A DNA stretch of 64,000 nucleotides from NCBI GenBank assembly GCA_025463135.1, contig JAOAPY010000037.1, forward strand, positions 49,255-113,254, read 5' to 3'. The number at the start of each line of letters is the position of its first letter. Within the stretch, counting starts at the first letter, position 1. Under the pieces are notes generated by a model that saw only the letters and a list, made by a program, of their open reading frames with translations, searched no databases and had not been told where the DNA came from. The position numbers were made by a program, and so were the translations under genes. Source of the DNA: Acidobacteriota bacterium (GTDB lineage Bacteria; Acidobacteriota; Blastocatellia; Pyrinomonadales; Pyrinomonadaceae). Positions 26,149-33,685 of the stretch are shown here, in pieces.

Positions 26149-27786
26149 CTATTTGGAGAGATCGAGAACGATGACAGCTTCAGTGTCTTTACCACTGTCG
26201 ACCCTGACACCCTGCCTGATGATGGCACTCGCGGCCGGCACCGTGCGAACCAGGAGTTGATAATCTCCTGTTGGGATGTTCGTTATTACGAAGCGACCAT
26301 TGGGATCTGGCTGCGCCTCACCAAAACTGCGGGCCGGGGCATTACTCTTAACGACGCTGACGGCAAGGCGCGTCCCACTTGGTAATGTACCGCCCTGCAC
26401 TCTGATTTGCCCTCGAATATTTCCCTTTCCATAGGCAATAACCAGTCTTACGCCCGTCGTCTCGCCAGTCATTATCTGAAGAATGTCAAAGGGTTGTTCA
26501 ATGCCGTTTTGCTCGACCCTTATCAAAGAAAAATTCTTAGGTGGAGGAGAGCTAATCATGAGACCAACCTTACCCTGCTTAACCCCGCTTAGATGGAATG
26601 TGGCATCTTGAGCTATGGTTGTTCTCGTGCCACCTGATGTGTTGGTATTATCGAGTGGAACCGCGCGTACTGTGACATTGCTGAGTTGAGACACTACCGA
26701 TGGATCATCGGTCCCTTCAACCACTGCGACGCCACTGATTGAAGACCCTCTCTGGACCTTAATTTGCAACTCCCGCATATCCTTGTCGGTTATCTCGAAC
26801 AGCACGTCCTCACTATAGGAATCACTCTTTGAATCGAGAACGGCAAAGCCGATATAGCGTCCTGATTTGACATTCTCAACGCTGAATTCGCCTTTAAGAT
26901 TGGTTCGGTAGCCGGAGCCAACCCTCGAGACATAGGGCTTAGTCACACTCGAGTACCCAAATTCAACCTCTTGCATTGGACTTCCCGATTCGGCATCAAC
27001 GATCCGACCCGCAACTGTATGAGCCTTCACCCCGGGACTACGAACGATATCTATATCTGTAACTTCGCTGCTCCCCTGTATATCGATAATCTTTGCCTGA
27101 GATTCGTCCGTAACGCTTGGGTAGTAAGTGACCGGATAATAGCTATGCGAGGCGCCTGCATCAGGCGCTCTGGCTTCGGCTCTGAGGGTAACCCCTAAAC
27201 TCACACGGTATCGGCCGGGAGCCAAGCCATACAACCTATAGATTCCCCGGTCATCGCTCTCGCTAGTCTGGTTCGTCAGTACGACCGGCCGACTCCGGCC
27301 ATCGCTATCCACCAACTGCAACGAGACCCGCTCACCAATCAAAGGCCGGGACTCAGCATCTGTCACACGTCCAGTAATTACTCCACCCCGCATCAGGACC
27401 AAATCTATGTCTTCAAGTCTCTCACCTTCGTGAAGAATGATCGTCTTTCCCTGCGGTCCGGAAATCCCGCTGTCCGCTAAAACATAGGCGCCGCCTGTTG
27501 CCGTCAAGACGAAAGTTCCTGCCGGCACTCCCGATAGTCTGAACCTACCGTCCTCACCTGCCGTCGTTTGGATATCTGAATTGGCCCGGTTGGGCGAAAC
27601 TGTTTTGTCAGCGGGTGATAGAGTGACTTTTATTCCGGCGGACGGCTTACCATCGATCGTTACCTTGCCGGCAATAGTGCCGGTCGAGGGTTGCTGTATC
27701 TTCGACTCTCTCGGCAAGTAAGAAAACGCGCTGCATGCTATAGCCATAATTGTTAGCGCTATTTCTGCGAGTCGCCCGTTGTTCAT
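26149..27786 (-). CDS. secreted carboxypeptidase-regulatory-like domain protein (paralogue)
   Basis: About 545 residues. The ATG at 27786 has GGAAAG six bases upstream, whereas the in-frame ATG at 27792 directly abuts it. The N-terminal hydrophobic segment (LAEIALTIMAIACSAFSYL) is a signal peptide. It is followed by CarboxypepD_reg-like units: GTIAGKVTIDGKPSAGIKVTL, GVITGRVTDAESRPLIGERV and HTVAGRIVDAESGSPM, each with its DGRFRLSGVPAGTFVL or RGIYRLYGLAPGRYRV partner strand. It has the same design as the next gene downstream. It is first gene of the minus-strand run that leads to the thioredoxin, Cys-rich and PqqD/glycosyltransferase genes. Function is unknown beyond a surface-exposed beta-sandwich scaffold. 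Confidence 0.78.
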   Translation of the reverse strand: MNNGRLAEIALTIMAIACSAFSYLPRESKIQQPSTGTIAGKVTIDGKPSAGIKVTLSPADKTVSPNRANSDIQTTAGEDGRFRLSGVPAGTFVLTATGGAYVLADSGISGPQGKTIILHEGERLEDIDLVLMRGGVITGRVTDAESRPLIGERVSLQLVDSDGRSRPVVLTNQTSESDDRGIYRLYGLAPGRYRVSLGVTLRAEARAPDAGASHSYYPVTYYPSVTDESQAKIIDIQGSSEVTDIDIVRSPGVKAHTVAGRIVDAESGSPMQEVEFGYSSVTKPYVSRVGSGYRTNLKGEFSVENVKSGRYIGFAVLDSKSDSYSEDVLFEITDKDMRELQIKVQRGSSISGVAVVEGTDDPSVVSQLSNVTVRAVPLDNTNTSGGTRTTIAQDATFHLSGVKQGKVGLMISSPPPKNFSLIRVEQNGIEQPFDILQIMTGETTGVRLVIAYGKGNIRGQIRVQGGTLPSGTRLAVSVVKSNAPARSFGEAQPDPNGRFVITNIPTGDYQLLVRTVPAASAIIRQGVRVDSGKDTEAVIVLDLSK

Positions 27787-27966
27787 GATCATCTTTCCAG
27801 GACAGTGTGTCCGCGAATTTCACGTCATATCAAGTCTGAAAGCAAAATCTCAAACCCTGTCAGGTATCTCTTCCGCACTGAACGGAAAAGAACAATAGTC
27901 ATCAAGAAGACTTGCCCCCAATGACTAAATGTAGCAACACCAAAGCTGCGCGCTCGATTTACGCGA

Positions 27967-27995
27967 ACTCTAATCCAGGCTATTTGCCATGTCAA
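27967..27995 (-). promoter_or_regulatory. candidate sigma-70-type promoter for the CarboxypepD_reg pair
   Basis: On the minus strand TTGACA (27990-27995), 17 bp and TAGAGT (27967-27972) lie about 180 bp before the start at 27786. The surrounding spacer 27793-28264 contains no gene. Confidence 0.42.
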
Positions 27996-28264
27996 TAAGT
28001 AGCGCTCTGTTGAGTAGTCTTTCCGCCGGTTGAATGCTGCAATTCTCTGCCTCCATATAACCCGTGGGAAAAATGCCACTCGCACTCAAATGGCGGGCCT
28101 CAGAAGTATTTGGCACTTCGGTTGCCGTCTGTCCGACTGAGTCAAGTGGATTGCTAAAACAGTCGGGAATTCGCTCAACTTTCTTTTCTCTGATGTACGG
28201 GAGCAGTACGAGTTCTTAGGCGGAGAAGACACTCGCTGACAATCGACGTAGCTACGGTCTAACC

Positions 28265-29227
28265 ATGAGACAGATTACCATTACGGCACCGCAAGGGAGC
28301 TCAGCCGAAGTGGCTAATATTGCCTTCGCAGTGGGCATCTCCGAAGTATCGATATCAGAAAAGCGCATATTGGATGCCAGCGGATCAGAAACGATCAAGG
28401 ACTCGATCGAACTGGACCTAGGCACTCCCATGGCAAAGGCGTTCATGGATGAATTCACTAGTGCGCCCTTCTTTGATTTGGATAAATTTTCAATTGCCGT
28501 GCGTCAGCCGCGCGCCCTGGTCTGTCGTGAGAAGCTAAGTACGCTCGCACGACCGCTGGTAGAACCGTCCGTAGATCTTTTTGAAGAGCTGTGGCAATTC
28601 TCTCAGGTTACGTATGGCTTCGTGGGGCGAATCTTGATCGGCGCGCTGCTGCTGGCTTATGGCCTGGTTGAATTTCGACTGCTTTTCATGATTGCCGGGT
28701 TACTGTTCATTCCCTTGTTGCCATTGATGCTGAGCGTGGGTTTTGGACTCTGGACGCGACAATGGCGACTTGCGGCACAAGGACTGTTTTCACTTGTCGT
28801 TGCCATGTGCCTTCTAGTCATTGGCGGTCTCATCGTCGCGGTTCTAACCAATCCACCAGTCCAATATTCCGATTTCAATTCACTGGGGACGGGATTTCTG
28901 ATTTCCTTCGCCGTAGGGATCGCCGCTGGATTGGCGACTGCGGATGATGTGGGTCGGCGCGAGATGATTGGACTCGCCGCCACAGCCCAGATCGCGATCA
29001 TTCCAGCCTGGTTGGGATTGTGTCTGGTGCTTGGATTTCCGGCCACCGATGCCACACCTCCCCAGCGCCGAGTCATAGCCCTACTGTTAAATATTATCGC
29101 TATCGTAATCGCAGCATTGGGCACGTATGCGGCGATTCGAATTAAGGGAGCGGGGCTCAACTGCTTCAAAATGACTTCGAAGAAAGCGAAACGGGAACTC
29201 CACCGACGCGCGGCTTTGAGCCCATAA
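28265..29227 (+). CDS. DUF389-like transmembrane protein
   Basis: A 320-residue protein. The N-terminal 100 residues are soluble and ferredoxin-like in pattern (MRQITITAPQGSSAEVANIA ... SISEKRILD). They are followed by about six to seven membrane helices (ILIGALLLAYGLVEF, LLFIPLLPLMLSVGFGL, LFSLVVAMCLLVIGGLIVAVL, GFLISFAVGIAAGLATA, IAIIPAWLGLCLVLGF, VIALLLNIIAIVIAAL). The soluble-head plus helix-bundle layout resembles DUF389 proteins, but the family's diagnostic motifs are not all obvious. It is an inner-membrane protein of unknown function. A 53-codon stub follows 16 bp downstream. Confidence 0.65.
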   Translation: MRQITITAPQGSSAEVANIAFAVGISEVSISEKRILDASGSETIKDSIELDLGTPMAKAFMDEFTSAPFFDLDKFSIAVRQPRALVCREKLSTLARPLVEPSVDLFEELWQFSQVTYGFVGRILIGALLLAYGLVEFRLLFMIAGLLFIPLLPLMLSVGFGLWTRQWRLAAQGLFSLVVAMCLLVIGGLIVAVLTNPPVQYSDFNSLGTGFLISFAVGIAAGLATADDVGRREMIGLAATAQIAIIPAWLGLCLVLGFPATDATPPQRRVIALLLNIIAIVIAALGTYAAIRIKGAGLNCFKMTSKKAKRELHRRAALSP

Positions 29228-29243
29228 CCAATCATCGAAAATT

Positions 29244-29405
29244 ATGAATAGTTCGCGAGACACCATAGATACTGACTCGAAGAAACACGTCGCGGAATAT
29301 CTTGGACTACTAAGCGACGCCGAGCACGAAATTGCCGTAGCTTTCAAATCTGTCGCTGACCAACATGGAGATGAACCGGGCATCTTTCAGATATTTGTGT
29401 CGTGA
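29244..29405 (+). pseudogene. short ORF, probably a truncated gene
   Basis: Fifty-three codons with a helical, acidic product containing EYLGLLSDAEHEIAVAFKSV. It looks like the N terminus of a longer helical protein and ends abruptly. A 12-bp tandem duplication (ATTTGTGTCGTG and ATTTGTGTCGTA, 29393-29416) spans its stop codon. The ribosome binding site is weak. It may equally be a genuine tiny protein. The following 375 bp to the tRNA fragment contain no gene. Confidence 0.35.
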
Positions 29406-29781
29406 TTTGTGTCGTAAACATCAAGGCGGCGCTTGGTGATTTTCTTACTTAAAAGGTTCATAGGATTTTAGCTATCAGAGTCTCGAGCGTAGCAGGCAGG
29501 CTGGGTTCCAAAATCAATATTCCTACTTTGTCTGTAAGATTTCCGCTATTATTTTCATCGGAGAGCTTAGCGGTTTCGACCCCATGGTCGGTCAAAGACT
29601 TAAGTCATTGGTCTGTGGGCAGTTGGCAGAGCCCTCGTGGTATTGAGCACTTCACATTCTCTCCCATCCACTACGGTTTGTTAACGTGCAGTGCTGTTTG
29701 TTCTGGACACAAATTGGACACAGCCGATTGCGAGTCGAATGAGGCGAGTCTTTGTAAATTATTGAGAATTAACAGGAAAGT

Positions 29782-29826
29782 TGGTAGCGGGGGGGAGACT
29801 CGAACTCCCGACCTTGGGGTTATGAA
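29782..29826 (-). repeat. attL: 45-nt 3' half of tRNA-Met(CAT), displaced by integration
   Basis: This segment matches 42683-42727, the anticodon-to-CCA half of the intact tRNA-Met, at 41 of 45 positions. The last 19 bases, CCGACCTTGGGGTTATGAA, are identical. Two of the four differences (positions 14 and 26) are a compensatory swap of one T-stem base pair. Similarity stops in the anticodon loop, the usual crossover point of tRNA-targeting tyrosine integrases. No 5' half is present, so it is not a functional tRNA. Confidence 0.88.
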
Positions 29827-30023
29827 AGCGCCCCTGGGACTTTGCATTTTGTGACATTGAGTCACACAACTTTAACATTCATTACAACTTGCCGCCGTTA
29901 CAGAGCAGTTTTACTTTGCACCCCTTGACATGCTTTGACAGTGATTTTCATCGAGTCACGTGACCATAGCGTGACGAAAAACTTAGCACGAAAATCTACA
30001 GGGTTGCGGGATGGTACTACGGT

Positions 30024-30524
30024 TCATTCGGCTAATTCATAAATCCTGCAACCAAACCGAGTCTTTCCGAACTGCGCAATCACAGCGTTGCCGCGCTCCT
30101 TCAAAGCGCCGTCGGGTAGTTTGATGTTGGCAATGCAACTTTCAGTGCCAAAAATGCAAAGAAAGGCCTGCCAATTCTTATCTTGTCGACAGCCCGAGAG
30201 TTTACGCAGGTCCTCATCTATTTTCGGCTTCGCGCTCTTCGCCCACTTAACTTCTAAAGCAAAGGTGACGCCGTTTTTGCTTGCTACGAAATCGAGCTTC
30301 TTCTTGTCCCCTACTCGTGCTTGCTTGATTCCAGGGCAGGCGAACTCGCTTTGGACTTCGTATCCTCTAGCCGTGAGGATTCGTAGTATGGGCTCGTAGA
30401 GTATGTACTCGCTAAAAGACGCATTCATCTCGCAGGCCGCCAGATAGCTCACGTAGCCGGAGAGACCTCGCTTGATTCTGTATAGAACATCGCTGGGTTC
30501 TGAAAGCGGCTTGTGACTCTTCAT
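30024..30524 (-). CDS. PD-(D/E)XK nuclease-like protein, possible restriction endonuclease
   Basis: A 166-residue protein. A helical N terminus (SEYILYEPILRILTARGYEVQSEF) supplies a glutamate. It is followed by the nuclease core: GDKKKLDFV with D78 and FALEVKW with E91 and K93. That is the D-(x)n-E-x-K signature of restriction-endonuclease-like folds. Size and topology suit a type II restriction enzyme or a single-domain DNase. The methyltransferase gene lies 82 bp upstream on the same strand, so the two may be a restriction-modification pair. Alternatively it may be an additional effector of the upstream ATPase system. AGGA lies about eleven bases before the ATG. Confidence 0.65.
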   Translation of the reverse strand: MKSHKPLSEPSDVLYRIKRGLSGYVSYLAACEMNASFSEYILYEPILRILTARGYEVQSEFACPGIKQARVGDKKKLDFVASKNGVTFALEVKWAKSAKPKIDEDLRKLSGCRQDKNWQAFLCIFGTESCIANIKLPDGALKERGNAVIAQFGKTRFGCRIYELAE

Positions 30525-30606
30525 TCTTGACTGTCCTGCTTGACCTTGGACTAGCCTGCAAGGTTGGCACTATTGCTCATTCAGCGATCATGATGATACG
30601 GCTTGC

Positions 30607-31911
30607 CTACTTCGTGTGGCTACGCTTTGATTGTGAGGGCTTTGAGGCGTCGAAGATTACGACACTCTCTCGTAATGGCACTGATTTGCGCTTCTCATCT
30701 TCCACATGCTTGACGTGCTGACTAGAACTACGGAGGTAGCGTAAGACTCCAACTTCTCGGAGGAACCAACCACTGCGCTGTCCCAGTTCGGCTAGTATGA
30801 GATCAACCGGCACTTCAACGCCGGCATAGGCCGATGTTGAAGCAACTAACCAGAGGCTCGCGTTCTCCAGAGCTCGCCGTCGCAGTCCTTTGAAAATCTG
30901 TTCCATGTCCTCGAAATACGCCTGCACCATTGTCGGGATGCGAGGATTCCACAGATTTTCAGCGCGCCCTTGAAGGAGTGAAATACAATCGGAGTAAAGA
31001 GTGCCAAAATCCTCGCGAATTGGATCTTCCCAGCTTGCCTGAAGATGTGATCTCACAGTTTGTAGGCGGATCTTCATCAGCGATTTGTTCGATCGGACAA
31101 AGCCTCCCAGGAATAGTTCGGGCCGATAAACATCAGAGTAATCAAAAGAGTTTAGGTAAGGTGGTGAAGTTATACACAGCCGGAATTTCTCCCGGGATCT
31201 GCGCTTGAGTAATGTTCTAGCATCGCCCTGAGTAATTCTTGAGGCGGTGCCCGTAAGCGGTGTCTCTTCTAAATCACTTGCGATCGCTTCGGCTCGCTCT
31301 TCAAGTCGTTTACGCAAATCCTCAGGCTTCGACTGTTGGTCTTTCCAGTTCTTGGCATATCTAAGACATTTCCCGTCCCGAGTCGCATTGCAGCAGTCCA
31401 TGACGGCTCCGAGGAGCGCGAGCTTCAGCAGATTTCGGCACTCGGGATCGGCCCTATAAAGAGCCTGTCGTCCCGCCTCAAAGCTGCGCAGCACGTCGGT
31501 CGGGAAAAGCCATCGGTTCCACCGATTGGGTTCTGCAAAGGTTGAATATCCTTCTAGACGTGAGGGTACCGAGCGCTGTGTTGCTTTGAGCAACTTATCG
31601 AATTCGCTTTTGAAAGTTGCTGGCTTTGCTGGACTGAGTTTTGTTGCGGACAAGAATCCAAGGAATGGATTAATCTCAGAAGCGCGTACCTTTAACCCGC
31701 CAATGGCACCTGTGAGAGGTGCCGTGCCACTTCCGGAGAATGGGTCGAATAAGATTTCCCCTTTTTGAACCCCGTCAATGGCAATCGCCTGATCTACCAA
31801 CTTAGGTGAGAATCCCTCCTTAACAAAATACCATCGATGACGCGGCAATGCCTCAAGTTCGAGCGCATTTGAGAGACCCTTGTCTCGAAGATGAAAATTA
31901 AGGTTCAGCAT
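30607..31911 (-). CDS. DNA methyltransferase (TSPPY-type, N4-cytosine or N6-adenine)
   Basis: 434 residues from ATG 31911. The S-adenosylmethionine-binding motif I is LFDPFSGSGTAPL (about 54-66), followed by an acidic SEINP strand end. Catalytic motif IV is ITSPPYLNSFDYSD (TSPPY at 248-252). Motif order is I then IV with a large intervening region. TSPPY is typical of amino-methyltransferases acting on the exocyclic amine of cytosine or adenine. Its stop and the downstream PD-(D/E)XK gene are 82 bp apart; the upstream PD-(D/E)XK gene ends 9 bp before it, suggesting one transcript. It could protect host DNA from either nuclease. The recognition sequence is unknown. Confidence 0.82.
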   Translation of the reverse strand: MLNLNFHLRDKGLSNALELEALPRHRWYFVKEGFSPKLVDQAIAIDGVQKGEILFDPFSGSGTAPLTGAIGGLKVRASEINPFLGFLSATKLSPAKPATFKSEFDKLLKATQRSVPSRLEGYSTFAEPNRWNRWLFPTDVLRSFEAGRQALYRADPECRNLLKLALLGAVMDCCNATRDGKCLRYAKNWKDQQSKPEDLRKRLEERAEAIASDLEETPLTGTASRITQGDARTLLKRRSREKFRLCITSPPYLNSFDYSDVYRPELFLGGFVRSNKSLMKIRLQTVRSHLQASWEDPIREDFGTLYSDCISLLQGRAENLWNPRIPTMVQAYFEDMEQIFKGLRRRALENASLWLVASTSAYAGVEVPVDLILAELGQRSGWFLREVGVLRYLRSSSQHVKHVEDEKRKSVPLRESVVIFDASKPSQSKRSHTK

Positions 31912-31920
31912 CAATTGGTC

Positions 31921-33036
31921 TCATGACTTACTTCGAACAGACGCAGAACGAGGGTCAACTGCCGCACGAATAATCCTGAATTTACTAGGATCTTGTCCGT
32001 CAGTAAGTTTGATCGCTATATCCCTTTCGGTCTTACTCTTGTCAGGTGTTTGACAGTCAAAGACAGCTGAATACCCTTTCTGAAACGTACCACCTGCGCA
32101 ATAGATCACTACCTGTTTGAGGCCCTGGTCAATTACTGACTCGTCAAAATCCGTAAACCACTTCTCACCAGTCTTCAGAGCGTTTTCGATCTCTTTATTA
32201 GTCTTCTGTTGTTCGGTTTTCTTGAGAGAAGATCCCATCCACTTAATCTCAACGATGTAGAAGAAACCATTAGTTAGCTGCAGCGACAGATCCAAGCGAC
32301 CGTCGTTTTCGACGTGCGCCTCACGAACTAAGTCGACCATCCCCCGCATTCTGTACCTTAGGAATGAATAGAGTCTCGCTTCGATCAGGGTTTCGGGATT
32401 TGGTTTCAAAACAAACTTATCGGGCAATCTCCAGATTCCCATGGGGGATCGATCATTGAGGTCGTGTTCGGCAAAGAAATAGAGAATCGCGCCATCCTCC
32501 CAACTCAGTTTCTGAAAATCCTCTTGTGGTCCTTTATCCAATCCTTCTATGACATCCCCAAGTTCGAAATATAATTTCCCGCTGACAAAAATGGACGCTG
32601 TTACTCCGCTTGCTATCACCACGCACTTGTCGAGCGATTCACTGAGCGCCTGGGCGTGGCTGCTGAGCCAAGAACCGCTCACCTTGGTAGCAAGATCCGC
32701 CTTTTTGAGAGATACGACCGTACTTTCAGGTTTGCCAAGGTCCATTGGAATAGCCAGTACTGAACTCTGCTCGCTCTCTTTGATCTTCTTTAGTGCAGTC
32801 ACGAGTGTCCCCGGATCCGCGATCTGCCCTTCTGAAGTAGCTGGTTCTAGGACGAACATATGACCCTTCAACCGATCAGCGTAGTTCATTTGAGCGATTG
32901 CCTTCCCGTAACTGCGCAGAATGAAGCGTTCGATTTCGCCACCACTTGGAAATCCCAAACGTTTGACCAAGCGGCTGCTTTCTTCCTGGTCGGCCACGAA
33001 GCGAGCAATTTTCGGAAGATCTGTTTCGTCACTCAT
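31921..33036 (-). CDS. PD-(D/E)XK effector-like protein of the ATPase cluster
   Basis: 371 residues from ATG 33036, 11 bp after the preceding stop; an upstream TTG at 33078 would overlap that gene and is less likely. The N-terminal 200 residues have no recognised domain but contain regular alpha/beta segments (SVLAIPMDLG, CVVIASGVTASIFVSGKLYFEL). The C-terminal part has a nuclease core: GRLDLSLQL (D249) and FYIVEIKW (E264 and K266), with upstream glutamates. This is the position expected for the DNA-cutting effector of an SMC-type defence system (LmuA-like by analogy). No close family was recognised by eye. Confidence 0.65.
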   Translation of the reverse strand: MSDETDLPKIARFVADQEESSRLVKRLGFPSGGEIERFILRSYGKAIAQMNYADRLKGHMFVLEPATSEGQIADPGTLVTALKKIKESEQSSVLAIPMDLGKPESTVVSLKKADLATKVSGSWLSSHAQALSESLDKCVVIASGVTASIFVSGKLYFELGDVIEGLDKGPQEDFQKLSWEDGAILYFFAEHDLNDRSPMGIWRLPDKFVLKPNPETLIEARLYSFLRYRMRGMVDLVREAHVENDGRLDLSLQLTNGFFYIVEIKWMGSSLKKTEQQKTNKEIENALKTGEKWFTDFDESVIDQGLKQVVIYCAGGTFQKGYSAVFDCQTPDKSKTERDIAIKLTDGQDPSKFRIIRAAVDPRSASVRSKS

Positions 33037-33046
33037 GTTAAATGAA

Positions 33047-33685
33047 CTACGGTGAGATGTTGGATGCGAGAAGCTCAAGATAGACTCTCACAAATTCGCG
33101 CGGTGAAAGGCCACCATTTTCACGTCTGGACAACCTACTAACACCCGCGATAGTTGTAAGGTATTGAAACGTGCGATTGCCGGCGTTCGGCGCTGTTGCC
33201 AAGACTGTCCGGTTCTCGGGGCCAACTCCTCGTTCCAGATCTTGTTCCAGAAGATTCACAAACTCGGGCTCCTGATAAACTAATTTGCATATCTTGCTCG
33301 CTTGATCTATTCCGATCGATTGTAGTGCCCATACAACGCTGTCAGTAAGGGCACTTATCTCGCTCGGGACAAACCTTTCGAAGTTCTCAGCCCCGAAGGC
33401 TGTGATCATGTATTGCGCCTCGATTCGACCGACAGCCTTGTGGAATTTCGTAACCTCAACCAGCCCATTAAAAATGAGGGTATCCAGCTGATAAAAGATA
33501 TCCTCGGTATACGGGCCGTAGTTGTAGCGCACGAAAGAAAATGTCTCAGACCAAATGTCGTAAAGCGGCTTGAGGTTCTCGACCAGGAAGGCTTGCTTAA
33601 CTAGAGTCGTGCGATCTATCTCAGCCTGCCCGCACCTGCTGTTGGCCTTCAAAAGCGAGAGTAGTGTGATCGCGCGAGTTTTCAT
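33047..33685 (-). CDS. SocA/YwgA-like small partner protein (middle-component-like)
   Basis: A 212-residue protein. The N-terminal half, LVKQAFLVENLKPLYDIW ... SFVRYNYGPYTEDIFYQLDTL followed by a winged-helix-like GLVEV segment, resembles the SocA/Panacea or YwgA layout of small adaptor proteins. The remaining half is helical with no catalytic motif. The start ATG overlaps the stop of the ATPase gene by four bases (ATGA), implying translational coupling and tight stoichiometry. In ABC-three-component and Lamassu-type systems a small protein of this size sits between ATPase and effector, so it is a plausible regulatory subunit. The homology is tentative. Confidence 0.55.
   Translation of the reverse strand: MKTRAITLLSLLKANSRCGQAEIDRTTLVKQAFLVENLKPLYDIWSETFSFVRYNYGPYTEDIFYQLDTLIFNGLVEVTKFHKAVGRIEAQYMITAFGAENFERFVPSEISALTDSVVWALQSIGIDQASKICKLVYQEPEFVNLLEQDLERGVGPENRTVLATAPNAGNRTFQYLTTIAGVSRLSRRENGGLSPREFVRVYLELLASNISP

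Noticed and set aside
29782..29826. Candidate tRNA gene
   Set aside because: Only the anticodon-to-3' half is present, with no D-arm or 5' acceptor strand, so it is an attachment-site remnant and not a functional tRNA.
29528..29854. Plus-strand frame of 108 codons ending in GSGGETRTPDLGVM
   Set aside because: The C-terminal part is the translation of the reversed tRNA-Met fragment, a common annotation artefact. The rest has no protein features, although part of it (29690-29760) might be an old integrase tail.
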